Shown: positions 1 through 7,061, counted from the first letter of the stretch. The stretch: 8,638 nt of DNA from Aquirhabdus sp. (GCA_030150135.1 JASLGO010000041.1:1-8638), one strand, 5' to 3'. The notes: generated from the letters alone by a model not told the origin. Numbers and translations: made by a program.

Positions 1-34
1 GCATCCCCAAGCAAGATTTTATAGTTAGAAAAAT

Positions 35-57
35 TCATCTTACCATGAAAAAGATGA
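35..57. repeat. Inverted repeat in the metE leader region
   Basis: TCATCTT (35-41) and AAGATGA (51-57) are perfect 7-base complements separated by nine bases, and they overlap the candidate MetR box by three bases. It could be part of a regulator-binding region, or a hairpin in the leader RNA if transcription starts upstream of it. No T-run follows, so it is not an intrinsic terminator. Confidence 0.4.
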
Positions 58-67
58 GTTTGATTCA
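55..67 (+). promoter_or_regulatory. Candidate MetR-type operator upstream of metE
   Basis: TGAGTTTGATTCA matches the enterobacterial MetR consensus TGAANNWNNTTCA at all but one specified position (G for A at the fourth base). It lies 57 bases before the metE start. MetR is the LysR-type activator of metE in enterobacteria. No metR gene is visible in the window, so the regulator is assumed. A short AT-rich box of this kind can also occur by chance. Confidence 0.35.
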
Positions 68-71
68 TTAT

Positions 72-77
72 TAAAAT
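72..77 (+). promoter_or_regulatory. Possible -10 element for metE
   Basis: TAAAAT differs from TATAAT at one position and lies 46 bases before the metE ATG. No convincing -35 hexamer is found 15-18 bases upstream, which would fit an activator-dependent promoter but is also expected by chance in such AT-rich sequence. An alternative TATAGT at 20-25 would need a -35 element outside the window. Confidence 0.2.
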
Positions 78-123
78 AAAGTCACACTGCCTCAACGAAA
101 TTCTAAAGAGGCTGTGGCCAACC

Positions 124-2457
124 ATGACAACCCCATATCAATCCCTAACCCATATTCTGGGTTATCCACGTATTGGCGCAAAACGCGAACTAAAATTTGC
201 CTCCGAAGCGTATTGGCAAGGCAAATCCACACAAGCTGAATTGATTGAGAAAGCCCAAGCCGTCGAAGCAAGCAATTGGCAAGCTCAAGTCGATGCGGGA
301 GTATCACTACTCACCGTCGGCGATTTCGTCTATTACGATAGTATTTTAACCCACGCAACCCGTCTAGGTGTTTTGCCCAAACGTTTTGCTGCCGCACAAG
401 ATTTGAATTTACTCGACCGTGAATTTTATCTGGCACGTGGTCGCGCACCTCAAGCGTCGAACTGTCCAGATGTTGCGGCATTAGAAATGACCAAGTGGTT
501 TGATACCAACTATCATTATTTAGTACCTGAGCTAACCCAAGATCAAAAATTTACCGCAGACTTTTCCGATCTGTTAGCACAAGTAGAACGTGCTAAAGCA
601 TTTAACAAACCACTAAAGGTGGTTGTACCAGGCTTGGTCAGCTTCCTGTATCTGTCTCGTATTGTAGATCACAACCAAGCATCCAAAGCATGTGATCATA
701 ACCATCAACATGATGAAAGCTGTCTCCATAGCAGCGAAAACAAAGCTGATCAAGGCACATTAAACCTTGTCGACGCGCTCCTTCCTGCGTATGTGCAATT
801 ATTTGATCAACTCGCCAATGCAGGTGTTGAGTGGGTACAAATTGATGAACCTATTTTAGTGCTTGATTTGCCTCAGGTCTGGAAAAATGCGTTTGAAAGC
901 GTCTACAACCGCTTGCAGCGTCGCGATACACTAAAACTACTCATCACCACTTACTTTGGCACATTGGGCGACAATTTAAATCTTGCTTGCCATTTGCCAG
1001 TTGCAGGATTGCATATTGATATTAGCCGAGAGAAAGCTGGGGAATATTTCTGGAAGCAAGTGATTGATCATTTACCTGCACACAAAATCCTGTCATTAGG
1101 TCTCATTAATGGTCGCAGTGTTTGGGCTAGCGACTTAGTGACATTGAATCGCATCGTTGAAACGGCAACAGCTGCGCTTGGAAGAAATCAGGGCGGTCGT
1201 TTGTGGTTATCCACCAGTTGCTCATTACTTCATGTTCCTGTCGATTTATCACAAGAACAAGTGCCTGCTACGATTGATGGTAAATTGGCTTTTGCGCGAC
1301 AAAAACTGGATGAACTGGTTGCTTTATCACGCGGAGAAATCACTGAAAATGACAAGCTCAATTCAGGATCATTATCTGAATTTACCTTGGTTGCACAACA
1401 TCGCGCAGAGCCATTTACCATTCGTTATCAGGCACAACAAGCAAAGTTAAATCTACCTCTCGTTCCAACTACAACAATCGGTTCATTCCCGCAAACTGCT
1501 GAAATTCGCGCCGCACGAGCTGCATGGAACAAAGGCGACTTATCGAATCACGATTATGAAAAAGCCATGCAAGCAGAAATCAAACACGCCATTGATGTGC
1601 AAGAAGAACTGGGGATTGACGTATTTGTTCATGGTGAAGCTGAACGTACCGATATGGTGGAATATTTTGCAGGTCTACTTGATGGATTCTGGTTATCAAA
1701 ACTAGGCTGGGTACAAAGCTATGGTAGTCGTTGCGTACGACCGCCGATCATCGTTGGAGATATTAGCCGTCCAAAACCGATGACGGTCAAATGGATTGAA
1801 TATGCAAACAGCCTCACTGACAAAATCGTAAAAGGCATGCTGACTGGGCCTGTGACGATCTTGAATTGGTCATTCCCACCAAGTCACCGCAGTCGCCGCG
1901 AGGTCTCATTGCAATTGGCTGAGGTGATTCGCCAAGAGGTCAGTGATTTGCAGAATGCTGGCATTCCGATTATTCAAATTGACGAAGCCGCGTTCCGTGA
2001 AGGCTTACCGCTTCGTAAAGCAGATCAAGCGGAATACTGGGATTGGGCAGTCAACTCGTTCAAACATTGTGCAAGTTCAGCCCATGTCGATACGCAAATT
2101 CACACCCATATGTGCTATTCCGACTTTAAAGATTGCTTGCCACAAATCAAAGCAATGGATGCAGACGTCATTACGATTGAAACCAGTCGTTCGGGTCTGC
2201 AACTGCTCGAAATCTTCCATGAGCAAGGCTATCCAAACGCGATTGGTCCTGGTGTCTATGACATTCACAGCCCACGTACGCCTTCAGAGGTCAACATGAA
2301 AGTGGTAATTGATGGCGCACTAGCAACGATTCCAGCAGAACGGTTATGGATCAATCCCGACTGTGGTTTGAAGACACGCAATTGGGTCGAAACCAAAGCG
2401 GCATTGACCGAAATGGTGAAGTTGGCAAAAACGGTACGTGCGCAACTCGCGTCGTAA
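124..2457 (+). CDS. metE: Cobalamin-independent methionine synthase MetE
   Basis: 5-methyltetrahydropteroyltriglutamate–homocysteine methyltransferase, a cytoplasmic enzyme that makes methionine without vitamin B12. The 777-residue protein has both halves of the family. The N-terminal barrel opens with LGYPRIGAKRELK (residues 12-24) and contains EMTKWFDTNYHY and GVEWVQIDEP. The catalytic barrel starts at TTTIGSFPQTAEIR (449-462). All four zinc ligands known from E. coli MetE are present, shifted by exactly 21 residues: His662 and Cys664 (IHTHMCY), Glu686 (TIETSRS) and Cys747 (NPDCGLKTR). The protein is about 24 residues longer than E. coli MetE, mostly because of a Cys/His-rich insertion at about residues 182-211 (reported separately). 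The ATG at 124 is supported by an AAAGAGG Shine-Dalgarno match at 105-111 and by family-typical sequence from residue 9. It is transcribed alone and ends at a hairpin terminator. Identification is very secure. Confidence 0.98.
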   Translation: MTTPYQSLTHILGYPRIGAKRELKFASEAYWQGKSTQAELIEKAQAVEASNWQAQVDAGVSLLTVGDFVYYDSILTHATRLGVLPKRFAAAQDLNLLDREFYLARGRAPQASNCPDVAALEMTKWFDTNYHYLVPELTQDQKFTADFSDLLAQVERAKAFNKPLKVVVPGLVSFLYLSRIVDHNQASKACDHNHQHDESCLHSSENKADQGTLNLVDALLPAYVQLFDQLANAGVEWVQIDEPILVLDLPQVWKNAFESVYNRLQRRDTLKLLITTYFGTLGDNLNLACHLPVAGLHIDISREKAGEYFWKQVIDHLPAHKILSLGLINGRSVWASDLVTLNRIVETATAALGRNQGGRLWLSTSCSLLHVPVDLSQEQVPATIDGKLAFARQKLDELVALSRGEITENDKLNSGSLSEFTLVAQHRAEPFTIRYQAQQAKLNLPLVPTTTIGSFPQTAEIRAARAAWNKGDLSNHDYEKAMQAEIKHAIDVQEELGIDVFVHGEAERTDMVEYFAGLLDGFWLSKLGWVQSYGSRCVRPPIIVGDISRPKPMTVKWIEYANSLTDKIVKGMLTGPVTILNWSFPPSHRSRREVSLQLAEVIRQEVSDLQNAGIPIIQIDEAAFREGLPLRKADQAEYWDWAVNSFKHCASSAHVDTQIHTHMCYSDFKDCLPQIKAMDADVITIETSRSGLQLLEIFHEQGYPNAIGPGVYDIHSPRTPSEVNMKVVIDGALATIPAERLWINPDCGLKTRNWVETKAALTEMVKLAKTVRAQLAS
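667..756 (+). other. Cys/His-rich insertion in the MetE N-terminal domain
   Basis: Residues about 182-211 of MetE lie between FLYLSRIV and TLNLVDALLPAY. In E. coli MetE, recalled from memory, the corresponding loop is about 25 residues shorter. The core at 691-729 reads CDHNHQHDESCLH, with Cys190, His192, His194, His196, Cys200 and His202. The rest is polar and charged (D, N, Q, S, E, K), as expected of an exposed flexible loop. The frame stays open and downstream zinc ligands keep register, so this is not a frameshift. Metal binding is inferred from composition alone. Confidence 0.75.
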
Positions 2458-2499
2458 CATGTCGCTCTTAAATTTTTGAATATTAATAATATGCAAGAC

Positions 2500-2525
2500 A
2501 AACCAGCCGTTAAGAGCTGGTTTTT
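2500..2525 (+). terminator. Intrinsic terminator after metE
   Basis: AAACCAGC (2500-2507) pairs perfectly with GCTGGTTT (2516-2523) around an eight-base loop, and the right arm runs into a T-tract ending at 2525. It begins 43 bases after the metE stop. It also overlaps the stop codon of the convergent yggU gene (2524-2526). On the minus strand the stem is the same but is followed only by an interrupted T-rich stretch (GTTTGTCTT), so it may terminate both converging transcripts, more weakly for yggU. Confidence 0.85.
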
Positions 2526-2826
2526 ATAAACCTACCGCTAACTCTGGAATCACTTTCGGCTTCTCAATCTGAATCCGCTTAATCTTGGATGTTTCGCCAC
2601 TCAATAACGTCACATGACGTAGAGGAACATCACATGACTTGGCTAGAAATGCACATAACGCTTGATTTGCCTTGCCATCTACAGGCGGAGCCGCAAGACG
2701 TATCTTGAGCATCTGCACAAGCTTACCCGATGCAGGATGCTCAACTGTTTCTACGCCTATGATTTCTGTCTTTTTTGCAGCAGGTTGAACCTTAATCCAC
2801 AAGATGAGCTGATCAGGCAAAGACAA
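2524..2826 (-). CDS. yggU: DUF167 / YggU family protein
   Basis: Small conserved protein of the DUF167 (YggU) family, 100 residues, close to the E. coli length of 96. The family signature is clear: KVQPAAKKTEIIG (12-24), then RLAAPPVDGKANQALCAFLAK (43-63), and a C-terminal KIKRIQIEKPKVIP (81-94) matching the final strand of the fold. The biochemical role is unknown. The start appears to be TTG: the frame begins three bases after the YggT stop (TAA, 2829-2831), there is no ATG before the conserved region, and AGGGA at 2838-2842 within the end of yggT gives a well-spaced ribosome-binding site. Translational coupling to yggT is therefore likely. The gene converges on metE and shares its terminator. 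Confidence 0.9.
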   Translation of the reverse strand: MSLPDQLILWIKVQPAAKKTEIIGVETVEHPASGKLVQMLKIRLAAPPVDGKANQALCAFLAKSCDVPLRHVTLLSGETSKIKRIQIEKPKVIPELAVGL

Positions 2827-2828
2827 AA

Positions 2829-3401
2829 TTATATTAATCCCTGCAACAAAATCCCATGCGCTTGCGACAACATCGCCCGCGAGATATAAATCGCCAGCAA
2901 AGCCACGATAGGTGATAAATCCAACGGTCCAAGATCAGGCATAAACCGTCTAAAAGGTGCGTACAAAGGCTCTGTCATTTGCATCGCCAATACAATAATC
3001 GGCGTATGATTCTGGGTAAACATCAGCACAAGGCTTGCAATGATCGATACGTAAATCAAAACCTTACACATCAACAAAAAATCATCGAGCAAACCAAAAA
3101 TAAGCTGTAAAAGCAGCACATCTGGCCCAAAATCCACCACGCCATTCAATAAATTATTGCCCGCTAAATCAACCAGTCGTACTAAAACCATCAAGCCCAG
3201 TGCAGCAAGATTAACTCGACCGTGACCCACCGTCGGCAGAATGCGATTAAAAATATCAACGACATGGGTAGCCTGCACGGTTGACATGACGATTGGGTTG
3301 TAAGGATCAACCTGTGTCAACTGCATCATAAATCGTAGAAATAACAATAACATTGCCACTCCAGTGACAATATTAAATATCTGCAAAAGCAATGAATCCA
3401 T
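2829..3401 (-). CDS. yggT: YggT family integral membrane protein
   Basis: Inner-membrane protein of the YggT family, 190 residues (E. coli YggT is about 188). It shows the usual tandem duplication of the YGGT domain. The first copy spans roughly residues 5-80, with hydrophobic segments at about 7-25 and 65-80 and NPIVMSTVQATHVVDIFNRILP between them. The second spans about 94-182, with hydrophobic segments at 94-128 and 163-180 and the signature EPLYAPFRRFMPDLGPLDLSP (144-164). The family has been linked to osmotic tolerance and to membrane-protein or cell-division functions, but the mechanism is unsettled. The ATG start has a strong GAGGA site at 3411-3415 with nine bases between. It sits between proC and yggU, an order common in gammaproteobacteria. 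Confidence 0.93.
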   Translation of the reverse strand: MDSLLLQIFNIVTGVAMLLLFLRFMMQLTQVDPYNPIVMSTVQATHVVDIFNRILPTVGHGRVNLAALGLMVLVRLVDLAGNNLLNGVVDFGPDVLLLQLIFGLLDDFLLMCKVLIYVSIIASLVLMFTQNHTPIIVLAMQMTEPLYAPFRRFMPDLGPLDLSPIVALLAIYISRAMLSQAHGILLQGLI

Positions 3402-3494
3402 ACCACCGTTTCCTCATATTCATGCTTTCAATCAAGCAATGAAAGGCCACATTAAAAAATTTCTCTAGCTAGAATCTGTCCGCCAATGCGTTGA

Positions 3495-4331
3495 TTAGCC
3501 TGCTGACAACGCAAGACTACGCTGACCCGCCGCTGATAACGCATCAATAATATGCTGACTCACTTGTTGAGCCTCTAAATGCTCAATCGCAGCGGCTGTT
3601 GTACCATTTGGTGACGTAACATTCTTGCGTAATTTTGTCGGATTATCGCCACTGATAATTGCCATTTGCGCCGCACCCAGCGCCGTTTGAAGGGTCAATG
3701 CTTTCGCGGTTTTTTCATCCAGACCTTGTGCGATACCCGCAGCAATCATCGATTCCATCAAATAAAAGAAGTACGCAGGGCCCGAACCTGAAACGGCAGT
3801 CACCGCATGCATCAATGCTTCGTCATCCACCCAAAGGACCAAACCTGCTGCGCTTAAAATATCTGTTGCACTATCGCGATCTTTTTGGCTCAACGTGGCT
3901 TGCGCATAAAGCCCTGTTGCGCCTGTTTGAACCAATGCAGGCGTATTCGGCATTGCACGGACAATACGAGTATGACCAGCCAAACCACTCGATACTGTCG
4001 CGACAGATACACCCGCTGCAATTGAAATTACAAGTTTATCTGCTACATGTGCAGCGAGCTCCTGTAAAACAGTTTGGATAATCTGTGGTTTGACCGCCAG
4101 CACCACCACATCAGCACCAGCAACCGCTTCAGTCGCCGTCGCAAACACACCCACACCGCGCAGCGCCAGCGCATCACGCAACTCAATCACTGGCTCAGCA
4201 ACGCGAATCATCGTGGCAGGCAAACCTTCCGCAAGTAATCCACCAATCAGTGCTTGCGCCATATTTCCACCGCCAATAAAGGCAACAATCTGAGATGCTT
4301 TTTTGGAATTCTTAGGGTGTTGTACGCTCAT
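3495..4331 (-). CDS. proC: Pyrroline-5-carboxylate reductase ProC
   Basis: Catalyses the last step of proline synthesis, NAD(P)H-dependent reduction of 1-pyrroline-5-carboxylate, in the cytoplasm. The Rossmann nucleotide-binding loop is FIGGGNMAQALIGGL (residues 18-32). It is followed by VLAVKPQ (78-83), RAMPNTPALVQTGATGLYA (125-143) and the C-terminal dimer-domain signature AVSGSGPAYFFYLMESM (179-195). NVTSPNGTTAAAIEHL (237-252) completes the active-site region. All expected motifs are intact; the length is 278 residues against 269 in E. coli. I chose the ATG at 4331 because TGGA (4341-4344) lies nine bases upstream. A longer frame opens at TTG 4349 (six extra residues) but has no visible ribosome-binding site. 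About ten residues precede the Rossmann strand and look unconserved. Confidence 0.96.
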   Translation of the reverse strand: MSVQHPKNSKKASQIVAFIGGGNMAQALIGGLLAEGLPATMIRVAEPVIELRDALALRGVGVFATATEAVAGADVVVLAVKPQIIQTVLQELAAHVADKLVISIAAGVSVATVSSGLAGHTRIVRAMPNTPALVQTGATGLYAQATLSQKDRDSATDILSAAGLVLWVDDEALMHAVTAVSGSGPAYFFYLMESMIAAGIAQGLDEKTAKALTLQTALGAAQMAIISGDNPTKLRKNVTSPNGTTAAAIEHLEAQQVSQHIIDALSAAGQRSLALSAG

Positions 4332-4350
4332 ATCATAAAATCCAGTCAAT

Positions 4351-4378
4351 ATTTTAAAATTTCAATGCTATATCACAA
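4351..4378 (-). promoter_or_regulatory. Candidate proC promoter
   Basis: Read on the minus strand, TTGTGA (4373-4378) and TAAAAT (4351-4356) are separated by 16 bases and resemble -35 and -10 hexamers (four and five matches to consensus). Transcription would start about 4344, giving a very short leader before the ATG at 4331 and leaving the Shine-Dalgarno site close to the RNA end. That makes the assignment tentative. Confidence 0.3.
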
Positions 4379-4380
4379 TA

Positions 4381-4400
4381 TTGTCACAACTTCGTGACAA
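4381..4400. repeat. Inverted repeat between the serine hydrolase gene and proC
   Basis: TTGTCAC (4381-4387) and GTGACAA (4394-4400) are perfect 7-base complements with a six-base loop (AACTTC). It starts three bases beyond the stop of the minus-strand hydrolase gene, so it could act as a weak terminator, but no T-run follows on that strand. It overlaps the palindrome ACAATATTGT (4375-4384). The arrangement could equally be an operator for proC. Confidence 0.5.
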
Positions 4401-4403
4401 ATC

Positions 4404-5609
4404 TTACGCAGCGACCGTAGCCAGTGCACGAGTCAATGCATTAATGGCATAACTCGCATCCCATGTTTTACGATCTATCGCTTCGCCCATCCGCATGACC
4501 ACCAAATCATATTGAGGACTAACAAAGACATACTGACCTTTTAGACCTTCGAAATAAAAAGCAGTTTCATCCTCATGGGCTTGCTTTGCGGGTAACGACT
4601 CAAACCAAGGAATTCCTCGAACTACCCCTTTATTTTTGGCTTTCAGCCAAACCTGATAACCGTAAAAACCATAATCAGCCGCACCCACATCTAATCCACG
4701 TTCTTGTGTATTACTTGGGGTGGTCATTTGTTTTAACCATGCACTAGATACAATTTGTCGCACTTCGCCGTTGGCAGTCTCATAACGACCTTCAGTTAAA
4801 AATAAATTCGCGATTTTTAACCAATCCTCAGGTCGCGCAAACAACGCAGCAAATGCACGCGCTTTACCGCCTTCGCGATCCAACCATAACGCTGCATCAT
4901 GGCAATCGAGAGGCTGAAAGATATACTTGGAAAAGAAATCCGCTAGCGGCATGCCAGACACACGCTCCAGAATAACGCCAAGTAAGTGGCTGTTATAATT
5001 ATTGTATTCAAAATACGTTCCCGCTGGTGCAACTGCTGGCAAGGTAAAAACTTGGCGTTCAACATCAATCCCAAAATACAGCGGAACAATACTGGGAATA
5101 CCACCCAAACTTATCGACGTATCGCTCGTCAACCCAGATTGCATCGTGAGTAATTGCTCAATGGTAATATACCGACGCTCATCTACCTGAAATTCTGACA
5201 AATATTTTGCTGCCACGTCGTGGACGCTACCAATTAATCCTTGCTCAATGGCAATGCCAATCGCAAGTGCCACAACGGTCTTGACCAGTGACATCGAGTT
5301 AAAAGTATCGGTTTTCTTAAAATCGCGATATTGCGCATGCACCAAACGACCTTTGTGCATCACCAAAAATGCCCGTGTCTGCTGCGACCATAAATAATCT
5401 CCAATTTCGGTCAAAACCGACTCAGGAACAGGAAAATCTGGATGCAAAGGCAACTCGACAGGCGTGGAGCTCCCTTTAACAGACGCTAACGGCTTATACC
5501 AATCCGCCTGCGTTACGGGGCTAATCATCAAACCATGCACAGCTTGGCGAATAGATGTCGGATTGAGCATACTTCTCATATTCGACATATTCATCTTCAA
5601 CATTTTCAT
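4404..5609 (-). CDS. Serine hydrolase of the beta-lactamase / class C penicillin-binding fold
   Basis: Member of the beta-lactamase-related family (PF00144, COG1680), which includes esterases, the 6-aminohexanoate-dimer hydrolase NylB and D-aminopeptidases. The catalytic SxxK motif is SLVK (Ser107, Lys110) in NSMSLVKTVVALAIG. The second motif is Tyr202-Asn-Asn in FEYNNYNSHLLG. ITIEQLLTMQSGL (148-160) is the usual conserved helix. GLKGQYVFVSPQYDLVVMR (355-373) occupies the place of the third motif and resembles the NylB/EstB type rather than a KTG. The substrate cannot be read from sequence. I placed the start at ATG 5609 with AGG at 5620-5622, giving 401 residues; a TTG at 5633 lacks a ribosome-binding site. 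The N-terminus is rich in Met and has no clear signal peptide, which suggests a cytoplasmic enzyme. It lies between tilS and proC as probable lineage-specific cargo. Confidence 0.85.
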   Translation of the reverse strand: MKMLKMNMSNMRSMLNPTSIRQAVHGLMISPVTQADWYKPLASVKGSSTPVELPLHPDFPVPESVLTEIGDYLWSQQTRAFLVMHKGRLVHAQYRDFKKTDTFNSMSLVKTVVALAIGIAIEQGLIGSVHDVAAKYLSEFQVDERRYITIEQLLTMQSGLTSDTSISLGGIPSIVPLYFGIDVERQVFTLPAVAPAGTYFEYNNYNSHLLGVILERVSGMPLADFFSKYIFQPLDCHDAALWLDREGGKARAFAALFARPEDWLKIANLFLTEGRYETANGEVRQIVSSAWLKQMTTPSNTQERGLDVGAADYGFYGYQVWLKAKNKGVVRGIPWFESLPAKQAHEDETAFYFEGLKGQYVFVSPQYDLVVMRMGEAIDRKTWDASYAINALTRALATVAA

Positions 5610-5681
5610 TCGTTTAGAACCTATGCCCAACAACTTAATTTAAGATTTACATCAAACGCCAATACTTTTTTTGCAATGCAA

Positions 5682-7052
5682 TCATGCTCGAACCAAGCCC
5701 CATCCTGAAGACTTCAGATTACTTTCTACGGCTTCAGCAGTCAGCCAAAATCCAGCAGCACTCAGCAATGCAAGAGGTTGCCCATTTAACGTTTCCAAGA
5801 TTTGTACTTGTTCACGCTGCCATGGCGGTAACTGCAAGGACTGTAATATTTTTTTCAGTGGCCAATGTCCCACACGACCACTTAAATGCAATAACTCGCC
5901 TTCTCGCCTTGGTCGCAAACGCAAAGATTCGCCTAACAAAGATAAAGGCAAACCCTGTTCAATCAACTCAACGCGCCAACACCCCGTTGCCAGCGTCAGT
6001 GTGTGCATCATACTGAATTGGCAGGTTTGTGTGGTTGCATTTGGCAAATCGAGAGGTAACCGATATAACTGACCTTGATAGCGACGAAATTGTAAATTGC
6101 AATACACTTCACCATGATGAGTCTGCCAAATCACTTGCGGCGTGGCATCAATACGCACAGACATCATCTGACGAACCGCATCGACACGACTCAGTGGCGG
6201 TGCATATTGAAGTTCACCCTGCATCCACCGCGCAAGTAACCAGCGCACACGCGCTTCGGGTAATGCCTGAACTTTCTCGATATTTAATGACCCATCAGCG
6301 GATAAAACAGCCGCTAAATCTATCTCACCTTGCGCCACTAAAACCGACTCTGCATCAGCCATTAGACTTGCAGTGCGAACCATTGCCGCTTCAAAGCCTT
6401 GCCAATGCTCAGCTAACACAGGCCAAACCTTTTGCCTCATCACCACACGATCAAAGCTCAAATCTTCATTGGCAGGATCGTCGACCCATTGTAAATCATG
6501 GCTTACTGCAAACTGATGAATCACATCGCGTGGGATATTCAGCAATGGTCTAAAAATTGTGAGTTCATCTTGCGTCTGCACCACGCGCATAGCGGCTAAC
6601 CCACTTACACCACTACCATTCAGCAATCGCATCAACACCGTTTCAGCTTGATCTTGTTGATGATGCGCCAAAACTAGCACCTCATCGGGCTCAATCACTT
6701 CCCGAAAAGCGGCATAACGCGCGTTACGCGCTTCATTTTCTAAGTTTCCTGAAGCGACATGAACTTTTTTTGCAACAACCGCAACGTTTAATGCCTCACA
6801 TTGCGCCACAACTTGCTTTGCCCAAGCCGCAGAAGGCGCTTGTAAATCGTGATCAATATGAATCACACGCAAATGAGAATGACGACCCTCCTCAATAAAA
6901 ATGCGGTGCAAGGCAAACAACAACGCAACGGAATCCAGTCCGCCACTACAGCCCAACAAAAAACGCTGATTCGGCGCAAACCGTTTCAGCGTTTCCTGAA
7001 TCTGTTGTTCAAAAGTGGATTTGATGTTCGCACACGCGACATCTTTAGACAT
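5682..7052 (-). CDS. tilS: tRNA(Ile)-lysidine synthetase TilS
   Basis: Modifies C34 of the CAU-anticodon tRNA-Ile2 to lysidine using ATP and lysine, switching it from Met to Ile identity and AUG to AUA reading; normally essential. The N-terminal PP-loop ATPase domain has LLGCSGGLDSVALL (32-45, motif SGGLDS at 36-41). HIDHDLQ (65-71), LAHHQQDQAETVLMRLLNGSG (128-148) and RPLL (168-171) follow in the family order, with DRVVMRQKVWPVL (201-213) near the end of this domain. The C-terminal TilS domain is recognisable in LRLRPRREGELL (377-388) and PLKKILQSLQLPPWQREQV (398-416). It has 456 residues against 432 in E. coli. The ATG at 7052 is preferred because GAG at 7061-7063, overlapping the accA stop, is eight bases upstream; a TTG at 7058 is too close to it. 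The nine-base gap to accA suggests co-transcription and coupling. Confidence 0.95.
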   Translation of the reverse strand: MSKDVACANIKSTFEQQIQETLKRFAPNQRFLLGCSGGLDSVALLFALHRIFIEEGRHSHLRVIHIDHDLQAPSAAWAKQVVAQCEALNVAVVAKKVHVASGNLENEARNARYAAFREVIEPDEVLVLAHHQQDQAETVLMRLLNGSGVSGLAAMRVVQTQDELTIFRPLLNIPRDVIHQFAVSHDLQWVDDPANEDLSFDRVVMRQKVWPVLAEHWQGFEAAMVRTASLMADAESVLVAQGEIDLAAVLSADGSLNIEKVQALPEARVRWLLARWMQGELQYAPPLSRVDAVRQMMSVRIDATPQVIWQTHHGEVYCNLQFRRYQGQLYRLPLDLPNATTQTCQFSMMHTLTLATGCWRVELIEQGLPLSLLGESLRLRPRREGELLHLSGRVGHWPLKKILQSLQLPPWQREQVQILETLNGQPLALLSAAGFWLTAEAVESNLKSSGWGLVRA

Positions 7053-7061
7053 ATTCAAAAC

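Noticed and set aside
45..74. Nine-codon leader frame MKKMSLIHY with two Met codons upstream of metE, suggesting Met-dependent attenuation
   Set aside because: No ribosome-binding site precedes it, only two Met codons are present, and no terminator/antiterminator pair lies between it and metE.
3425..3445. Inverted repeat CTTTCA/TGAAAG with a nine-base loop upstream of yggT
   Set aside because: A six-base AT-rich stem with a long loop and no T-run is expected by chance in a gap of this composition.
3464..3473. Palindrome TCTAGCTAGA followed on the minus strand by a T-run, as a terminator between proC and yggT
   Set aside because: The palindrome has no loop and could form at most a stem of three or four weak pairs, so it would not terminate; the T-run is part of general AT-richness.
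3659..4081. Plus-strand frame of 140 codons inside proC
   Set aside because: Antisense to conserved proC motifs with no recognisable protein family.
5634..5644. CTTAATTTAAG palindrome upstream of the hydrolase gene
   Set aside because: A short AT-only type of symmetry with one central base; no support as an operator.
5671..5681. TTGCAATGCAA palindrome just after the tilS stop
   Set aside because: Five-base arms around a single base cannot form a hairpin, and on the coding (minus) strand it is followed by an A-run, not a T-run.
6029..6553. Long plus-strand frame of 174 codons inside tilS
   Set aside because: It lies entirely antisense to the well-supported tilS gene, has no recognisable domain and looks like an open frame produced by the codon use of tilS.
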